A stretch of 64,000 nt of DNA from Candidatus Kuenenia stuttgartensis (GTDB lineage: Bacteria > Planctomycetota > Planctomycetia > Gemmatales > Gemmataceae): contig CAMCLK010000016.1 of assembly GCA_945875585.1 (NCBI GenBank), forward strand, positions 1-64,000. Direction: 5' to 3'. Positions 15,724 through 22,909 of the stretch are shown here, in pieces. A program made the position numbers and the translations under genes. The stretch's first letter is position 1. Every line of letters starts with the position of its first letter. The notes beneath the pieces were generated by a model, which saw nothing but the letters and a program-made list of their open reading frames with translations, did no database searches and was not told the origin of the DNA.

Positions 15724-16698
15724 TCAAGCTTGCAACAAGTCCATGCCCCGGCTGGCGCGCTTCAGTCGATCGCGAACTGCCCACCAATCCGGCTGGTCCG
15801 GTGGCAGCACCACGACAATCAAGTCGGGCCGCCCGGCATCGGCACGATGAAGCGCGGCGTACAGTGCTGATTCTGCCATGGAGGGAATGGCGGAAAGCAC
15901 GATATCGGCTTGCCGATCTTCAAACACAATCAGCAACACCGAATGGCCTTTCGCCCTTGAAATGGCCACATGCTGAACAGCCTCGCGGTAGTCGTCGAAA
16001 CTCATCATGGGTGTTAGCGGGGCGTAATGACGTGTCTCCAGACCCGGTGAGCGGGCAATGGTTTCATTGCCCGGACCGGTCGCCAAACCACCCAAAACTG
16101 CTTCAAGCAACGCCGGAGCAATGGGCCCAGGCCTCAGTACACGAGGTGGATTTACAGTCAGATCGATTACGGTGCTTTCCACCCCGGCGCGGCATGGGCC
16201 TCCATCCAAAATAAGATCGACTGAATCGCCTAAATCCTCCTCCACATGCGCCGCCAGTGTCGGCGAAAGCCTGCCGCTGGTATTGGCACTAGGGGCCACA
16301 ACCGGCTTGCCACATGCTTGCAATAATGCAAGGGCGACGGGATGGTCAGGAACGCGAACGGCCATAGTGGGTCCGCCAGCCGTAACGGCATCAGCCAACC
16401 CAAATGAACGCGGCAAAACCAAGGTTAATGGCCCGGGCCAGAATCGCTGGGCTAAAGCCTCAGCCCAAGGGTTCCAGCCTTCGCCCGCTAACTTGCGGGC
16501 AGCGTCGATGCTGGCCACATGCACAATCAGCGGATTGGTAGCGGGGCGCCCCTTCACCCGGTACAAGCGAGCAACGGCCGAGGCATCTCCAGCCAAGGCC
16601 CCAAGCCCATAAACCGTTTCTGTGGGAAATACCACAAGCCCGCCTGAAAGAAGGACTTGTGCTGCTTCGTGAATGAGGCCGAAATCGATGGCAACCAT
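15724..16698 (-). CDS. L-threonylcarbamoyladenylate synthase, Sua5 type
   Basis: This enzyme makes threonylcarbamoyl-AMP from threonine, bicarbonate and ATP, the first step of the t6A37 modification of ANN-decoding tRNAs. The 324 residues comprise the TsaC/YrdC catalytic domain, about 1-205 (GGLVVFPTETVYGLGALA, KGRPATNPLIVHV, MAVRVPDHPVALALL, ANTSGRLSPT), and a C-terminal Sua5 domain linked by the segment SPGLETRHYAPLTPM. The ATG at 16698 matches the family start and lies 2 bases after the cysE stop codon, indicating a two-gene operon. In-frame codons upstream lie inside cysE and give an unrelated N-terminus. Confidence 0.95.
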   Translation of the reverse strand: MVAIDFGLIHEAAQVLLSGGLVVFPTETVYGLGALAGDASAVARLYRVKGRPATNPLIVHVASIDAARKLAGEGWNPWAEALAQRFWPGPLTLVLPRSFGLADAVTAGGPTMAVRVPDHPVALALLQACGKPVVAPSANTSGRLSPTLAAHVEEDLGDSVDLILDGGPCRAGVESTVIDLTVNPPRVLRPGPIAPALLEAVLGGLATGPGNETIARSPGLETRHYAPLTPMMSFDDYREAVQHVAISRAKGHSVLLIVFEDRQADIVLSAIPSMAESALYAALHRADAGRPDLIVVVLPPDQPDWWAVRDRLKRASRGMDLLQA

Positions 16699-16700
16699 GA

Positions 16701-17636
16701 CTAGATCTGGTAGTTCATGGCAAATTCGTCGCCATCGGCACGGGGCGCGCCGCGCATGCGCAGTGACGGTTTTTCCAGCGTCACAACCGTGTGTGGAACC
16801 ACCGACTGCGTCAGCCACACGCTGGAACCGATAACAGAATGATGACCTACAACAGTATCCCCGCCCAGAATGGTCGCATTGGCATAGACCACAACGTCGT
16901 TTTCCAGCGTGGGATGCCTTTTCCGGCCACGAATGATGTTGCCTTCGGCATCACGCGGAAACGACAGCGCCCCCAGCGTTACGCCTTGGTAAAGTTTCAC
17001 TTGGTTCCCAATGACACACGTCTCACCCACCACCACTCCGGTGCCGTGATCGATAAAGAACCCCGGGCCAATGGATGCGCCCGGGTGCAGGTCGATTCCG
17101 GTTCGGCCGTGGGCAAATTCGGTCATCATGCGTGGAATGATCGAGACGCCCAAGTTCAGCAGTTCGTGCGCCAGCCGAAAAATGGCAACAGCATGCAAAC
17201 CGGGGTAGCAGAAAATCACTTCTTGGCAGCTGTGAGCAGCAGGGTCACCTTCAAAGGCGGCCGTGACGTCAGCTTCCAGCACCTCGCGCAAGGCGGGCAG
17301 GCGCTCTAAAAGCCCTTGGGCTTGTTCAACGGAGCGTATGCGGTGCGATTCCACGTCGCCCGCTGGGGGCTGAACACGGCCGATCTGTTCCGCTAGCCGG
17401 TTGCGCAGATCATCAAGAAGGTCGCCCACGTGGTAGCGGATGTTGTTACTGGTTAGATTTTGACGCCGGCAGAAACCAGGAAATACCACTTCGAGCAGAT
17501 CTTCAACGATAGCCGCAACCGCGTCGCGTGAAGGGAGCGGCGCGTGGCCGAGGTTACAAGTCCGGCTGTGAACCCGGTAGGAGGCGACAAGCGCCTCTGT
17601 GAGTTCATCGGGAAACAAGTCTCGCTGCGGTTGCAC
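16701..17636 (-). CDS. cysE: Serine O-acetyltransferase
   Basis: The 311-residue enzyme transfers acetyl from acetyl-CoA to serine, making O-acetylserine for cysteine synthesis. A helical N-terminal domain is followed by the left-handed beta-helix of hexapeptide repeats (GIDLHPGASIGPGFFIDHGTG and VVVGETCVIGNQVKLYQGVTLG). The conserved DHGTGVVVGE and GRKRHPTLEN segments are present. A GTG start at 17636 is chosen because GGAGGA lies 7-8 bases upstream and family homology begins there; the in-frame ATG at 17789 would add about 50 residues of non-family sequence. The N-terminal part is longer than in E. coli CysE and of the type seen in planctomycetes. It is followed by the sua5-type gene. Confidence 0.93.
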   Translation of the reverse strand: MQPQRDLFPDELTEALVASYRVHSRTCNLGHAPLPSRDAVAAIVEDLLEVVFPGFCRRQNLTSNNIRYHVGDLLDDLRNRLAEQIGRVQPPAGDVESHRIRSVEQAQGLLERLPALREVLEADVTAAFEGDPAAHSCQEVIFCYPGLHAVAIFRLAHELLNLGVSIIPRMMTEFAHGRTGIDLHPGASIGPGFFIDHGTGVVVGETCVIGNQVKLYQGVTLGALSFPRDAEGNIIRGRKRHPTLENDVVVYANATILGGDTVVGHHSVIGSSVWLTQSVVPHTVVTLEKPSLRMRGAPRADGDEFAMNYQI

Positions 17637-17895
17637 CCGTCGTTCCTCCCCATTCTTGCATTCATGGTATCGAAAGGGTTGGAAGGCCCAAGGGTTGCTG
17701 GAAGGTTGACCTGATGGAGAGGCTTCTGCCTCATTCCAAGGCACAGTGAGCGGGCATCTGCCTGCACCATGGGCAGGTAGAGTCTTCAATGGGAATGCTC
17801 ACGCGCGAAACAGGGAGCATTGAGAAAAATTTAAATACTTGCGAAATAAGGTCTTACAACAAATTTCGGCGCCTTTTAAAAACAGTTTGGCACCA
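17637..17895. other. Upstream region of cysE
   Basis: These 259 bases lie between the leftward cysE start and the rightward sigma-54-type promoter. They become AT-rich after 17820. The cysE promoter should be here, and any enhancer sites for a sigma-54 activator could be too, but I cannot identify either with confidence. Confidence 0.3.
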
Positions 17896-17913
17896 TTGGC
17901 ACGCGCTCTGCAT
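17896..17913 (+). promoter_or_regulatory. Sigma-54-type (-24/-12) promoter
   Basis: TTGGCACGCGCTCTGCAT contains the invariant GG (17898-17899) and GC (17910-17911) with exactly 10 bases between them. It matches the RpoN consensus TGGCAC-N5-TTGCW with one deviation (CTGCA). Transcription would begin near 17922-17926, just before the twin-hairpin element. No protein gene lies downstream on this strand for more than 2 kb, so the expected product is the candidate RNA and possibly the tRNA. A nearby TTTGGCAC at 17886-17893 lacks a properly spaced GC. Confidence 0.5.
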
Positions 17914-17923
17914 TAGGTGGATT

Positions 17924-18096
17924 GTCTGACTCGGGCACAGAGAAAGACACTCACTCGGGTGGGCAGGTTCAAGGGAGAGGTGGGCCTGTCCACTCGAGTT
18001 TGCAAATCACGCGCCAATGGCGCTCTCGTCAAGCCTTCCGGTGTTCATTGGACCAAGGGGAGAGGTGGTCTAGTGAACCCGGAGGGCTTATTTTAT
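17924..18096 (+). ncRNA. Candidate twin-hairpin small RNA
   Basis: Hairpin 1 (17953-17999) has a 15-bp fully paired stem, ACTCGGGTGGGCAGG against CCTGTCCACTCGAGT with two G-U pairs. Hairpin 2 (18031-18089) has 24 bp with one bulged base: 31-41 pairs with 79-89, and 43-55 with 66-78. Their stem sequences are unrelated. Both end in a C-A/U-G closing pair around nearly the same purine loop: AGGGAGAGG (17972-17980) and AGGGGAGAGG (18056-18065). A small GCGCC-AAT-GGCGC hairpin (18011-18023) lies between. Hairpin 2 is followed by TTATTTTATG, consistent with termination on the plus strand. A GG-N10-GC promoter lies just upstream. No convincing protein is encoded here. The purine loops resemble Shine-Dalgarno or CsrA-type targets, but the partner is unknown. 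Boundaries are estimates. Confidence 0.5.
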
Positions 18097-18133
18097 GCTC
18101 CTTCATCACAGCATTCAAGAACACTCGCTTGTC

Positions 18134-18152
18134 GCCACGGGCATCCCGTGGC
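18134..18152. repeat. Short perfect hairpin before tRNA-Gly
   Basis: GCCACGGG (18134-18141) and CCCGTGGC (18145-18152) form an 8-bp stem with a CAT loop. It lies 13 bases before the tRNA 5' end. No T tract follows, so it is more likely a processing or leader structure than a terminator. Confidence 0.4.
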
Positions 18153-18165
18153 ATAATCGCATTAT

Positions 18166-18236
18166 GCGGGATTGGTATACCGGCTGTGCCCAGCCTTCCC
18201 AAGGCTGTGAAACGAGTTCGACTCTCGTATCCCGCT
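18166..18236 (+). tRNA. tRNA-Gly (anticodon CCC)
   Basis: A complete 71-base cloverleaf can be drawn. The acceptor stem GCGGGAT pairs with ATCCCGC, with discriminator T. The D stem GTAT/GTGC includes two wobble pairs, with loop ACCGGCT. The anticodon stem CAGCC/GGCTG encloses loop TTCCCAA, so the anticodon is CCC and decodes GGG. The variable loop is TGAA, and the T arm is ACGAG-TTCGACT-CTCGT. CCA is not encoded. It follows the candidate small RNA on the same strand. The DNA downstream becomes AT-rich and leads to a toxin-antitoxin pair. Confidence 0.93.
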
Positions 18237-18509
18237 TCGAAACAATTTCAAATCACCAAACTGCTTTTGATTCAGCAAAAGATTTTTGATGTTTCTCATA
18301 AACCTCAATCTTCACCAAACCAAATTGTTTTCGTTCCAGCCATTGTTTGTTGAATGGTGCCATCTGACCAGAACAGTCTGTGCAGCGCTTTCTGTTCTAC
18401 CAGCAACCACGGCCAGAAAATTGATCGCTTTCGTCACATGAATACGACACACGCTGCTCGGCAATGATATGCCCTAAACCTTTAGTAACAATGTGCTAAA
18501 TTTGGCGGC
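18237..18509. other. AT-rich spacer between tRNA-Gly and the toxin gene
   Basis: These 273 bases are visibly richer in A and T than most of the window. I see no gene, no repeat of the tRNA 3' end and no integrase remnant. Confidence 0.4.
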
Positions 18510-18896
18510 TTACCAACGTCTTGTAATACCGTACTTGTCTAACACTGTATCGTTACTAATGATTATTAGTCCTTCAATTTTTGCTTGCGCCACAAGCAAA
18601 CGGTCAAATGGGTCTTTGTGGTGAAAAGGAAGAGCGGCTAAGGCCGCTGTGTGTTTTGGCAATATATGAAGATAATCAAAGCCATTACTGTCGATGGCTT
18701 CGCTCATAAACACCTCGTATGGTTGCGCCAAAGAATATTTCCCCATACTGATTTTGATGGCAATTTCCCAATATGTCGCTGGGCTTACAAATATCTCGTT
18801 CGTAGGGTCCATGATTAGTGACACGGCCGTACTGCTAAGCTGCTGATCGCTTAATGCAAACCATAAAAGCGCGTGCGTATCTAAAAGAATTTTCAA
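18510..18896 (-). CDS. PIN-domain toxin, VapC type
   Basis: This 128-residue PIN-domain protein is a probable RNase of the VapC toxin class. The acidic catalytic residues appear in order: Asp6 in LLDTHALLW, Glu44 in YWEIAIK, Asp94 and Asp98 in HHKDPFDRLL, and Asp115 in IISNDTVLDKYG. 'LLDTHALLW' and 'DPFDRLLVAQA' are typical of the PIN subfamily paired with Phd-type antitoxins. Its ATG overlaps the stop of the preceding antitoxin gene by ATGA, the usual coupling for such pairs. The AT-rich composition suggests acquisition. The target RNA cannot be told from sequence. Confidence 0.9.
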   Translation of the reverse strand: MKILLDTHALLWFALSDQQLSSTAVSLIMDPTNEIFVSPATYWEIAIKISMGKYSLAQPYEVFMSEAIDSNGFDYLHILPKHTAALAALPFHHKDPFDRLLVAQAKIEGLIIISNDTVLDKYGITRRW

Positions 18897-19120
18897 GGCA
18901 TATACTCCTTGAAATGCTCCAAATGCTCGTCATCTTCGATTTGCAGAGTTATCATTCCCTTACAGCGCCCCGGTTGCGGCCTCGCCTTTTCCACAGGCGA
19001 GGCCATTAGCTTTGCCACCGGCTGTTCATTCTCGGTAATCACCACTTCCTCGCCCGGATTTAGCCGATGAATCAGATCAGCAAGTGCAGCCTGTGCCTCT
19101 TGAAGTGTCACGGTCGCCAT
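18893..19120 (-). CDS. Phd/YefM-type antitoxin paired with VapC
   Basis: A 75-residue protein whose N-terminal half (VTLQEAQAALADLIHRLNPGEEVVITENEQPVAKL) is a Phd-like DNA-binding fold. The C-terminal half, ending EDDEHLEHFKEYMP, is acidic and would wrap the toxin. The ATG at 19120 has a GGGG-containing site upstream and starts the family region; a start 17 codons earlier gives a basic extension that does not fit. As in other type II systems the antitoxin gene comes first and the pair probably represses its own promoter in 19121-19274. Confidence 0.88.
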   Translation of the reverse strand: MATVTLQEAQAALADLIHRLNPGEEVVITENEQPVAKLMASPVEKARPQPGRCKGMITLQIEDDEHLEHFKEYMP

Positions 19121-19274
19121 GATCCCCGAACCCCTCCTATATGGCCCTGTCTTTTCACTAAAACTCTGCATGAAATGCGAAAAAGACCTTTGTTATCAAA
19201 CGACCGCTTAATTTAGATCAAGTTTTTGCAAGCCACAAACCCTCGTTTCGATTTTTATTTTATACATAAGCCCA

Positions 19275-19868
19275 TCACACATTCCCCTCCGGCAACCCAA
19301 ACAGGGCGCGAACTTCGGAGTCGGGTTTGCCTTTGAACGCTATCAGGTTGATTTCAAGATTGCCCGTCATACAGAACATCGAGGAAAAACCCGCCCGGGC
19401 TACGGCGTTCGACAATGACTTCTGCGTGAACCCGGTCTTGTGCGCGAAAAACTCCTCACCACTCCGCTCGATTGTAGGACTATGACCATACAGAACATCC
19501 AGAATCATTACTGGTCCAGCCGGTGATGTGTAAAGCACATCATCCACATCCAGCCCTTGCGAAACCGTCACTCGCATCAATTCGGTCAGATCTGGTACCC
19601 GTATCTGCACAAAACCACCGTCCTTCATCACATGCAAGATGCCAGCCAAAACCTGGGGCACATCGTGCCGGTAGTAATGCTCCAAATTATGCGAGCAGTA
19701 CACCGCGTCGAACTGGGCCGCCGGCAACCCGGAAAGCTGGCGGGCATCACACACGATATCGGGCTGCCCTTTCGGATCGATATCGAGCAAGAGATGCTCG
19801 AAGGCCGCATACTGTGGAGGAAGCGCGATGCTTTTGGACCCGCCGCCAACGTTCAGCACTTTCTTCAC
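19275..19868 (-). CDS. SAM-dependent methyltransferase (type 11-like)
   Basis: This 197-residue protein begins VLNVGGGSKS, the glycine-rich SAM motif I. It continues with LLLDIDPKGQPDIVCDA, where the Asp ends strand 2, and with FDAVYCSHNLEHYYRHDVPQVLAG, the motif that precedes strand 4 in Methyltransf_11 proteins. The VMKDGGFVQIRVPDL segment is typical of the same class. Substrate is unknown; similar small methyltransferases are often found with glycan or lipopolysaccharide genes, but the neighbours here do not say. A GTG start at 19868 is preceded by GGGAGC. Confidence 0.85.
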   Translation of the reverse strand: MKKVLNVGGGSKSIALPPQYAAFEHLLLDIDPKGQPDIVCDARQLSGLPAAQFDAVYCSHNLEHYYRHDVPQVLAGILHVMKDGGFVQIRVPDLTELMRVTVSQGLDVDDVLYTSPAGPVMILDVLYGHSPTIERSGEEFFAHKTGFTQKSLSNAVARAGFSSMFCMTGNLEINLIAFKGKPDSEVRALFGLPEGNV

Positions 19869-20016
19869 AACAGGCTCCCTATTTAGAACGATTCACTGTT
19901 TCCAGAATTAAAGCGCCAACAGTATCTTGATCATAACTGGCGTCGCCTGATCAACCTATGAGGGCATGGGTTGCCAAGCACCACGCCCGATCGTTTTTTG
20001 ATGAAAGCGCATTACC

Positions 20017-20919
20017 ATGATTCCGCTTCAAGCCCTGCTCATATTCGCCATGGCCACACCCGAACGCCTCCAACCAGGTGATCACACACGATTCGTCACC
20101 TCTGGTTCCCTCAAGCGGACGTATCTGGTGCATGTGCCCAAGAACATCGACCCCACCAAGCCTGCCCCCGTTCTTCTGGCCCTGCACGGTGCCGCCATGG
20201 ATGGCCCCATGATGGTCTGGTTTTCAGGCCTCAACAAAAAATCCGAGCAGGAAGGTTTTATTGTTGTGTACCCCAGCGGCACGGGAACAGGCCGGTTCCT
20301 CACGTGGAATGCCGGTGGATTGAGGGGGACCATGGCGCAAGGCAAACCAGACGATGTCGCCTTCATAGGCACCCTACTCGACGACCTGAACACGGTCGCC
20401 CATGTGGATACAAAACGCATCTATGCCTGCGGCATGAGCAATGGTGGCATGATGTGCTACCGCTTGGCATCGGAATTGTCCAACCGGATTACAGCTATCG
20501 CACCCGTGGCGGGCACCATAGCCATCGACGAATGCAAACCAAGCAGGCCGGTACCGGTGATCCATTTTCACGGCTCAAGCGACTCAATCGTTCCTTTTGA
20601 TATGTCGGGTGGCAAGGCCCCGCCATTTATGAAACTGAAAGGGGTTGAAGACTCGGTCCGCATCTGGGTCAAACTGAACGGATGCGATGCCACTGCCAAA
20701 ACGGAAATCATCAGCCAGAAACCCGACGACCTGACCGTGACGCGTGAAACCTACAAAAACGGGAAAGGGCCATCTGAAGTGGTACTGATCACCATCAAGG
20801 ACGGCGGGCATACTTGGCCAGGGCAAGCGCCACCGGTTATGTTCATCGGGAAATCGGTGCGGAGTGTCTCCGCCAATGATCTTCTGTGGGATTTCTTCAA
20901 ACAGTACGCGCTGAAATAA
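20017..20919 (+). CDS. Secreted alpha/beta hydrolase, LpqC/polyhydroxybutyrate-depolymerase-like
   Basis: A 300-residue esterase with a short hydrophobic N-terminus (LQALLIFAMA) that probably acts as a signal peptide. The nucleophile elbow is GMSNGG, and the remainder of the triad is probably the Asp in HGSSDSIVPF and the His in GGHTWPG. 'RTYLVHVP', 'PAPVLLALHGAAMDG' and 'GGHTWPG' are hallmarks of the LpqC/feruloyl esterase/PHB depolymerase group. Likely substrates are esters of plant or storage polymers in the periplasm or outside the cell; the exact one is not predictable. It is divergent from the methyltransferase gene and converges on the CIA30 gene 9 bases further on. Confidence 0.88.
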   Translation: MIPLQALLIFAMATPERLQPGDHTRFVTSGSLKRTYLVHVPKNIDPTKPAPVLLALHGAAMDGPMMVWFSGLNKKSEQEGFIVVYPSGTGTGRFLTWNAGGLRGTMAQGKPDDVAFIGTLLDDLNTVAHVDTKRIYACGMSNGGMMCYRLASELSNRITAIAPVAGTIAIDECKPSRPVPVIHFHGSSDSIVPFDMSGGKAPPFMKLKGVEDSVRIWVKLNGCDATAKTEIISQKPDDLTVTRETYKNGKGPSEVVLITIKDGGHTWPGQAPPVMFIGKSVRSVSANDLLWDFFKQYALK

Positions 20920-20928
20920 AATGTATTG

Positions 20929-21447
20929 TTATGGAGAACCATTGGCCTTCACTACACCAATCGATTCTACCTCCAAGCAGAACGGCCCTTGTTTCGCGTC
21001 CGCCAACATGAAACCGATGCTGGCGATTTCAGCCGGATCGACACGCCCCGCACCCGCCACAGGCCTACCAAACTGAGTGGCGACAAATTGCCCCAAAGGC
21101 AACCTAGTCTCGGTCCATTCATTGCGAATGGAGGGTAGCATGGCCCGATAGGAAAAGGCCCTGAGCTGCTGGCGGATGTAAAGATTCATGGAATAGACGC
21201 GGCCATCGCCGCGCATGCGCACCTGAAACGAATCGGAAGGCAACAGTTGGAATTCAAAGGAATTAGTACGTATGGAAGCAAAACCTCCATTGTTTGCCAA
21301 CGAAATTGTGCCAGAAAACAGTAATGTTCCCGTACTGCTGATGCCTGCCATCCCCGACGATACTCCGCCCATCACGCCATCATTAACAGCACGCCAAAGG
21401 TTGATGGCGCCCGGTTGGGAGAAATCAAATAGGGAATGATGTGGCAT
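20929..21447 (-). CDS. CIA30-family protein
   Basis: This 172-residue protein shows the family pattern W-x-x-VNDGVMGGVSSG, FSGTISLANNGGFASIR, then FQVRMRGDGRVYSMNLY and WTETRLPLGQF. CIA30 (NDUFAF1-like) is a galactose-binding-like beta sandwich first known from mitochondrial complex I assembly. Bacterial members are widespread and mostly uncharacterised. No signal peptide is evident. The next gene on the same strand lies upstream, separated by 69 bases, so co-transcription is possible. Confidence 0.85.
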   Translation of the reverse strand: MPHHSLFDFSQPGAINLWRAVNDGVMGGVSSGMAGISSTGTLLFSGTISLANNGGFASIRTNSFEFQLLPSDSFQVRMRGDGRVYSMNLYIRQQLRAFSYRAMLPSIRNEWTETRLPLGQFVATQFGRPVAGAGRVDPAEIASIGFMLADAKQGPFCLEVESIGVVKANGSP

Positions 21448-21516
21448 GATTGCCCTGTGAAAAATGCCTTCCAGTCAGAAGAATGATAGGCGAGGCAAAT
21501 CAACAATGGCTGTTGA

Positions 21517-22578
21517 TTATTGTTTGGATCGCAGGTTCATTCTGCAATCGTTCTCAGCAGCGGTTGCCTCACCCGTCTTCTCGACTGGATGGTTGAAGAG
21601 GTAACGCCACACATCTTCATGAATGTACTTCCCATTGGCATCCTTGACAGCCGCACCACCGGGCGTGACGGCGCTGTGAGCGCGTTTGTCGTCGTTTTTC
21701 ACATCGGCATCGGTAATCAGGCGCCTGCTGTTGCCATATGGAGTTTTGTTTTTATCCACATTGACAAGAGGGCCATGTCTGTTCAGCCCTAGCAGAATCC
21801 ATGAACGGCAGTAATGGTCGCCCTTCCATCCTCCATCGAGAACATGACTGAAGCCAAAGAAACAGTTGGATGGCGTAGCAGATGGTAATTCCTGCCACGA
21901 TTCATACTGATCGCGCGGGCCACAGAACATGACCACGCGATCCACTTTCTGGTGAATGGCAAAGCGCGCAGCGGTGGTGGAACCGTGGGAACTTCCCGCG
22001 ACAATCACGCGGTCCCAGCGCAGGTCGTTGCCATCGGCAGAGATAAAGAAATCCCATTTCCCCTGCGGATTGCTTTTGGCCAAGTGTTTGACAAACTGCA
22101 GTGCCCGCTCCTTCATCCCATCTGGCCGGGGGATGGAGACCACATCGGAAAAGTCCTCGCCGGTAGCGGCCTCAAGACGGATTTTGCCCAGAAACAACGG
22201 ATCCGCGGGCGGCGGTTCTTTACCAAAGGTTCCAAACCATCCATTGGCGTAATGTACTTGAATGGCATGCAATCCATAGCCTGCCAGACGGTCGAAAAGC
22301 TGGGCATTGTGCCCCATGAGCCAGATGACCAGCTTTCCCTGCGGTTTCACACGGGTATCGACGGTGGCATTTTCAACGTCTGCGGGTTTGCCATCCTTTT
22401 CGAAGACAAATCCGATTTCAGGATGTGGTTGGGCGCGGGGATCCATTTGGCTGGCGCGAGCCTTGACATCGTATTTGCGGGGAGATCTATCATTGAAAAC
22501 AAGGGGTTGCTGAGCCATGCCCCAACCGGTGGCAATGGAACAGATCAGAATCACCACGTAAGGAATCGTACGGTTCAT
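21517..22578 (-). CDS. Secreted alpha/beta-hydrolase-like protein (BPSS1187-like)
   Basis: The 353-residue protein starts at the ATG at 22578, which begins a signal peptide (NRTIPYVVILICSIATGWGMA). GKLVIWLMGHNAQ would be the first strand and oxyanion region, and VIVAGSSHGSTTAARFA the nucleophile elbow with serine in GSSHG. VVMFCGPRDQYESWQ may hold the acid residue. To my recollection the pattern fits the BPSS1187-like family, whose substrates are unknown. The sequence from 22579 to 22909 upstream holds two hairpin terminators of the preceding gene. Confidence 0.75.
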   Translation of the reverse strand: MNRTIPYVVILICSIATGWGMAQQPLVFNDRSPRKYDVKARASQMDPRAQPHPEIGFVFEKDGKPADVENATVDTRVKPQGKLVIWLMGHNAQLFDRLAGYGLHAIQVHYANGWFGTFGKEPPPADPLFLGKIRLEAATGEDFSDVVSIPRPDGMKERALQFVKHLAKSNPQGKWDFFISADGNDLRWDRVIVAGSSHGSTTAARFAIHQKVDRVVMFCGPRDQYESWQELPSATPSNCFFGFSHVLDGGWKGDHYCRSWILLGLNRHGPLVNVDKNKTPYGNSRRLITDADVKNDDKRAHSAVTPGGAAVKDANGKYIHEDVWRYLFNHPVEKTGEATAAENDCRMNLRSKQ

Positions 22579-22761
22579 AATGGCACCACGTCGTGTCGTT
22601 GCGATAAATTCAGGCGGTATCGTCACAGCCTGCAATCCACCGATTCGTCATTGAGCATTCAAGGTCAGTGTAAGAAAGTCTGTCAAAGGCCGCCATCATT
22701 AGCTTTTAGGTGTGCCAGATAGATGTAATAGGGACCGTGAGCGATCGCTTGGGAGTCGATA

Positions 22762-22802
22762 AAAACAAAAAGACCCAGTCCGGCAGCTTTGCCGAAACTG
22801 GG
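22762..22802 (-). terminator. Second intrinsic terminator after the glycine-rich gene
   Basis: Stem CCCAGT (22774-22779) plus CGGCA (22781-22785) pairs with TGCCG (22790-22794) and ACTGGG (22797-22802), with a small internal loop. On the minus strand it is followed by TCTTTTTGTTTTT, a strong U tract. Confidence 0.8.
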
Positions 22803-22842
22803 CTGAATTCGCTGGTGTTGTGATGACTACTATTCTCAATAA

Positions 22843-22871
22843 AAGAAGCCGGTTTCATCAACCGGCTTCTT
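22843..22871. terminator. First hairpin after the glycine-rich gene
   Basis: A 12-bp perfect stem (22843-22854 with 22860-22871, loop TCATC) built on GAAGCCGGTT. On the minus strand it is followed by TTTATTG, on the plus strand by TCTCTTATT, so it may work in either direction as the proximal terminator of a tandem pair. Confidence 0.65.
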
Positions 22872-22909
22872 CTCTTATTCAGATCATGGACCCAGGCAAG
22901 ACAACGGGA

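Larger units (their letters stand above)
22579..22909. other. Intergenic region with two terminators
   Basis: These 331 bases separate two leftward genes. The part nearest 22910 holds the two hairpins listed separately. The part nearest 22578 must contain the promoter of the BPSS1187-like gene; I see no clear boxes. Confidence 0.4.

Noticed and set aside
17886-17902. A second sigma-54 -24 box (TTTGGCAC)
   Set aside because: No GC dinucleotide occurs 10 bases after its GG, so it cannot form a -24/-12 promoter; it merely precedes the better one.
18031-18089. Integron attC-like site
   Set aside because: The outer GTT...AAC is part of a continuous stem. The RYYYAAC/GTTRRRY core spacing and extrahelical bases of attC are absent, and there is no integrase or cassette.
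17917-18156. 79-codon open frame across the twin-hairpin region
   Set aside because: No ribosome binding site and no protein-like composition. It reads straight through two near-perfect hairpins, which better explain the sequence.
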